This document shows, one piece after another, positions 4,980 through 5,224 of a stretch of DNA of 5,224 bases (position 1 is its first letter; each line of letters begins with the position of its first letter). The position numbers and the translations under genes were made by a program. Under the pieces are notes generated by a model. That model was given only the letters and a program-made list of their open reading frames with translations. It did no database searches and was not told the DNA's origin. The DNA is from a bacterium (lineage in GTDB: Bacteria > Verrucomicrobiota > Kiritimatiellia > UBA8416 > CAMZLY01): contig DAOVUR010000147.1 of assembly GCA_030632465.1 (NCBI GenBank), positions 1-5,224 on the forward strand, in the 5' to 3' direction.

Positions 4980-5224
4980 ATGAAACAGAAACAGAGATTT
5001 TCTTGCCGAAACAATATTAAAACTAATATGCTGCTACTTGTTATAGCAGGTGCATTAAGTGCATGTGCAACTTCAAAGCCCCAGCAAAATTCTCTCTCCA
5101 AAGGTGACCTCCCGCTCAAGATGGCAGGCTATAAATTCAAACGACTTGAAGCTTTAGCAGATGGAAAGGTCGGCGTTGCGGGGTGTGATGTAACTTTTGA
5201 TTTATCTAGTATCGGCAATATGAA
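4980..5224 (+). CDS. Lipoprotein, probable Pht5-like substrate-binding protein (partial)
   Basis: Only the first 81 residues are present; the frame is open at the window edge. The N-terminus is basic (MKQKQRFSCR). A hydrophobic stretch MLLLVIAGALSAC then ends in a lipobox LSAC, with C29 as the lipidated residue. The mature start LPLKMAGYKFKRLEALADG (44-62), followed by KVGVAGCDVTFDL, matches the pattern seen at the N-terminus of 4,5-dihydroxyphthalate decarboxylase-like proteins (Y-x-R...L-x-DG-x-V...G-x-D), which have a periplasmic-binding-protein fold. With a lipobox, a solute-binding role for an ABC-type importer is more likely than an enzyme. AAAGGA at 4969-4974 lies 5 bases before the ATG, and the 12-base gap from the barrel stop implies cotranscription. 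M17 is a poorer start because it would leave no basic n-region. The lipoprotein call is firm; the family call is moderate. Confidence 0.7.
   Translation, partial: MKQKQRFSCRNNIKTNMLLLVIAGALSACATSKPQQNSLSKGDLPLKMAGYKFKRLEALADGKVGVAGCDVTFDLSSIGNM

Overview
The window looks like a piece of a Gram-negative bacterial chromosome. Two proteins have signal peptides followed by outer-membrane beta-barrel-like sequence, one has a lipoprotein signal, and intergenic DNA is AT-rich. A marine or sediment proteobacterium fits, for example a moderate-GC Desulfovibrionaceae-type sulfate reducer or a gammaproteobacterium, but no phylogenetic marker is present and this is a guess from gene style.

Layout. Positions 1-140 hold no gene, only two degenerate short-period repeats of a kind scattered through many bacterial genomes. 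An AraC/XylS-family regulator is encoded on the minus strand (141-1139, TTG start, cysteine-rich C-terminal tail). It is divergent, across a 146-base AT-rich regulatory region, from an outer-membrane beta-barrel gene (1286-2044, +). A 246-base intergenic region packed with inverted repeats (2045-2290) leads to an exported Cys-type sulfatase (2291-4045, +). The sulfatase is followed by a strong GNRA-loop hairpin, then a second outer-membrane protein resembling the phenol-degradation MetA-pathway/'transporter' family (4101-4967, +). Twelve bases later comes a lipoprotein (4980 to beyond 5224, +) whose visible N-terminus resembles Pht5-like (4,5-dihydroxyphthalate decarboxylase-like) substrate-binding proteins. 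That gene is cut by the window end.

How the genes may work together (inference). The two barrels could pass a sulfate ester across the outer membrane. The sulfatase could hydrolyse it in the periplasm. The lipoprotein could bind the desulfated product, perhaps an aromatic or other small organic acid, for an inner-membrane transporter outside the window. The AraC-type regulator probably controls the divergent barrel gene. A 9-base motif shared between the araC/barrel region and the sulfatase leader makes it possible that it also controls the sulfatase unit. The enzyme that would install formylglycine in the sulfatase is not in the window. I saw no tRNA, rRNA, CRISPR array, transposase or phage gene.
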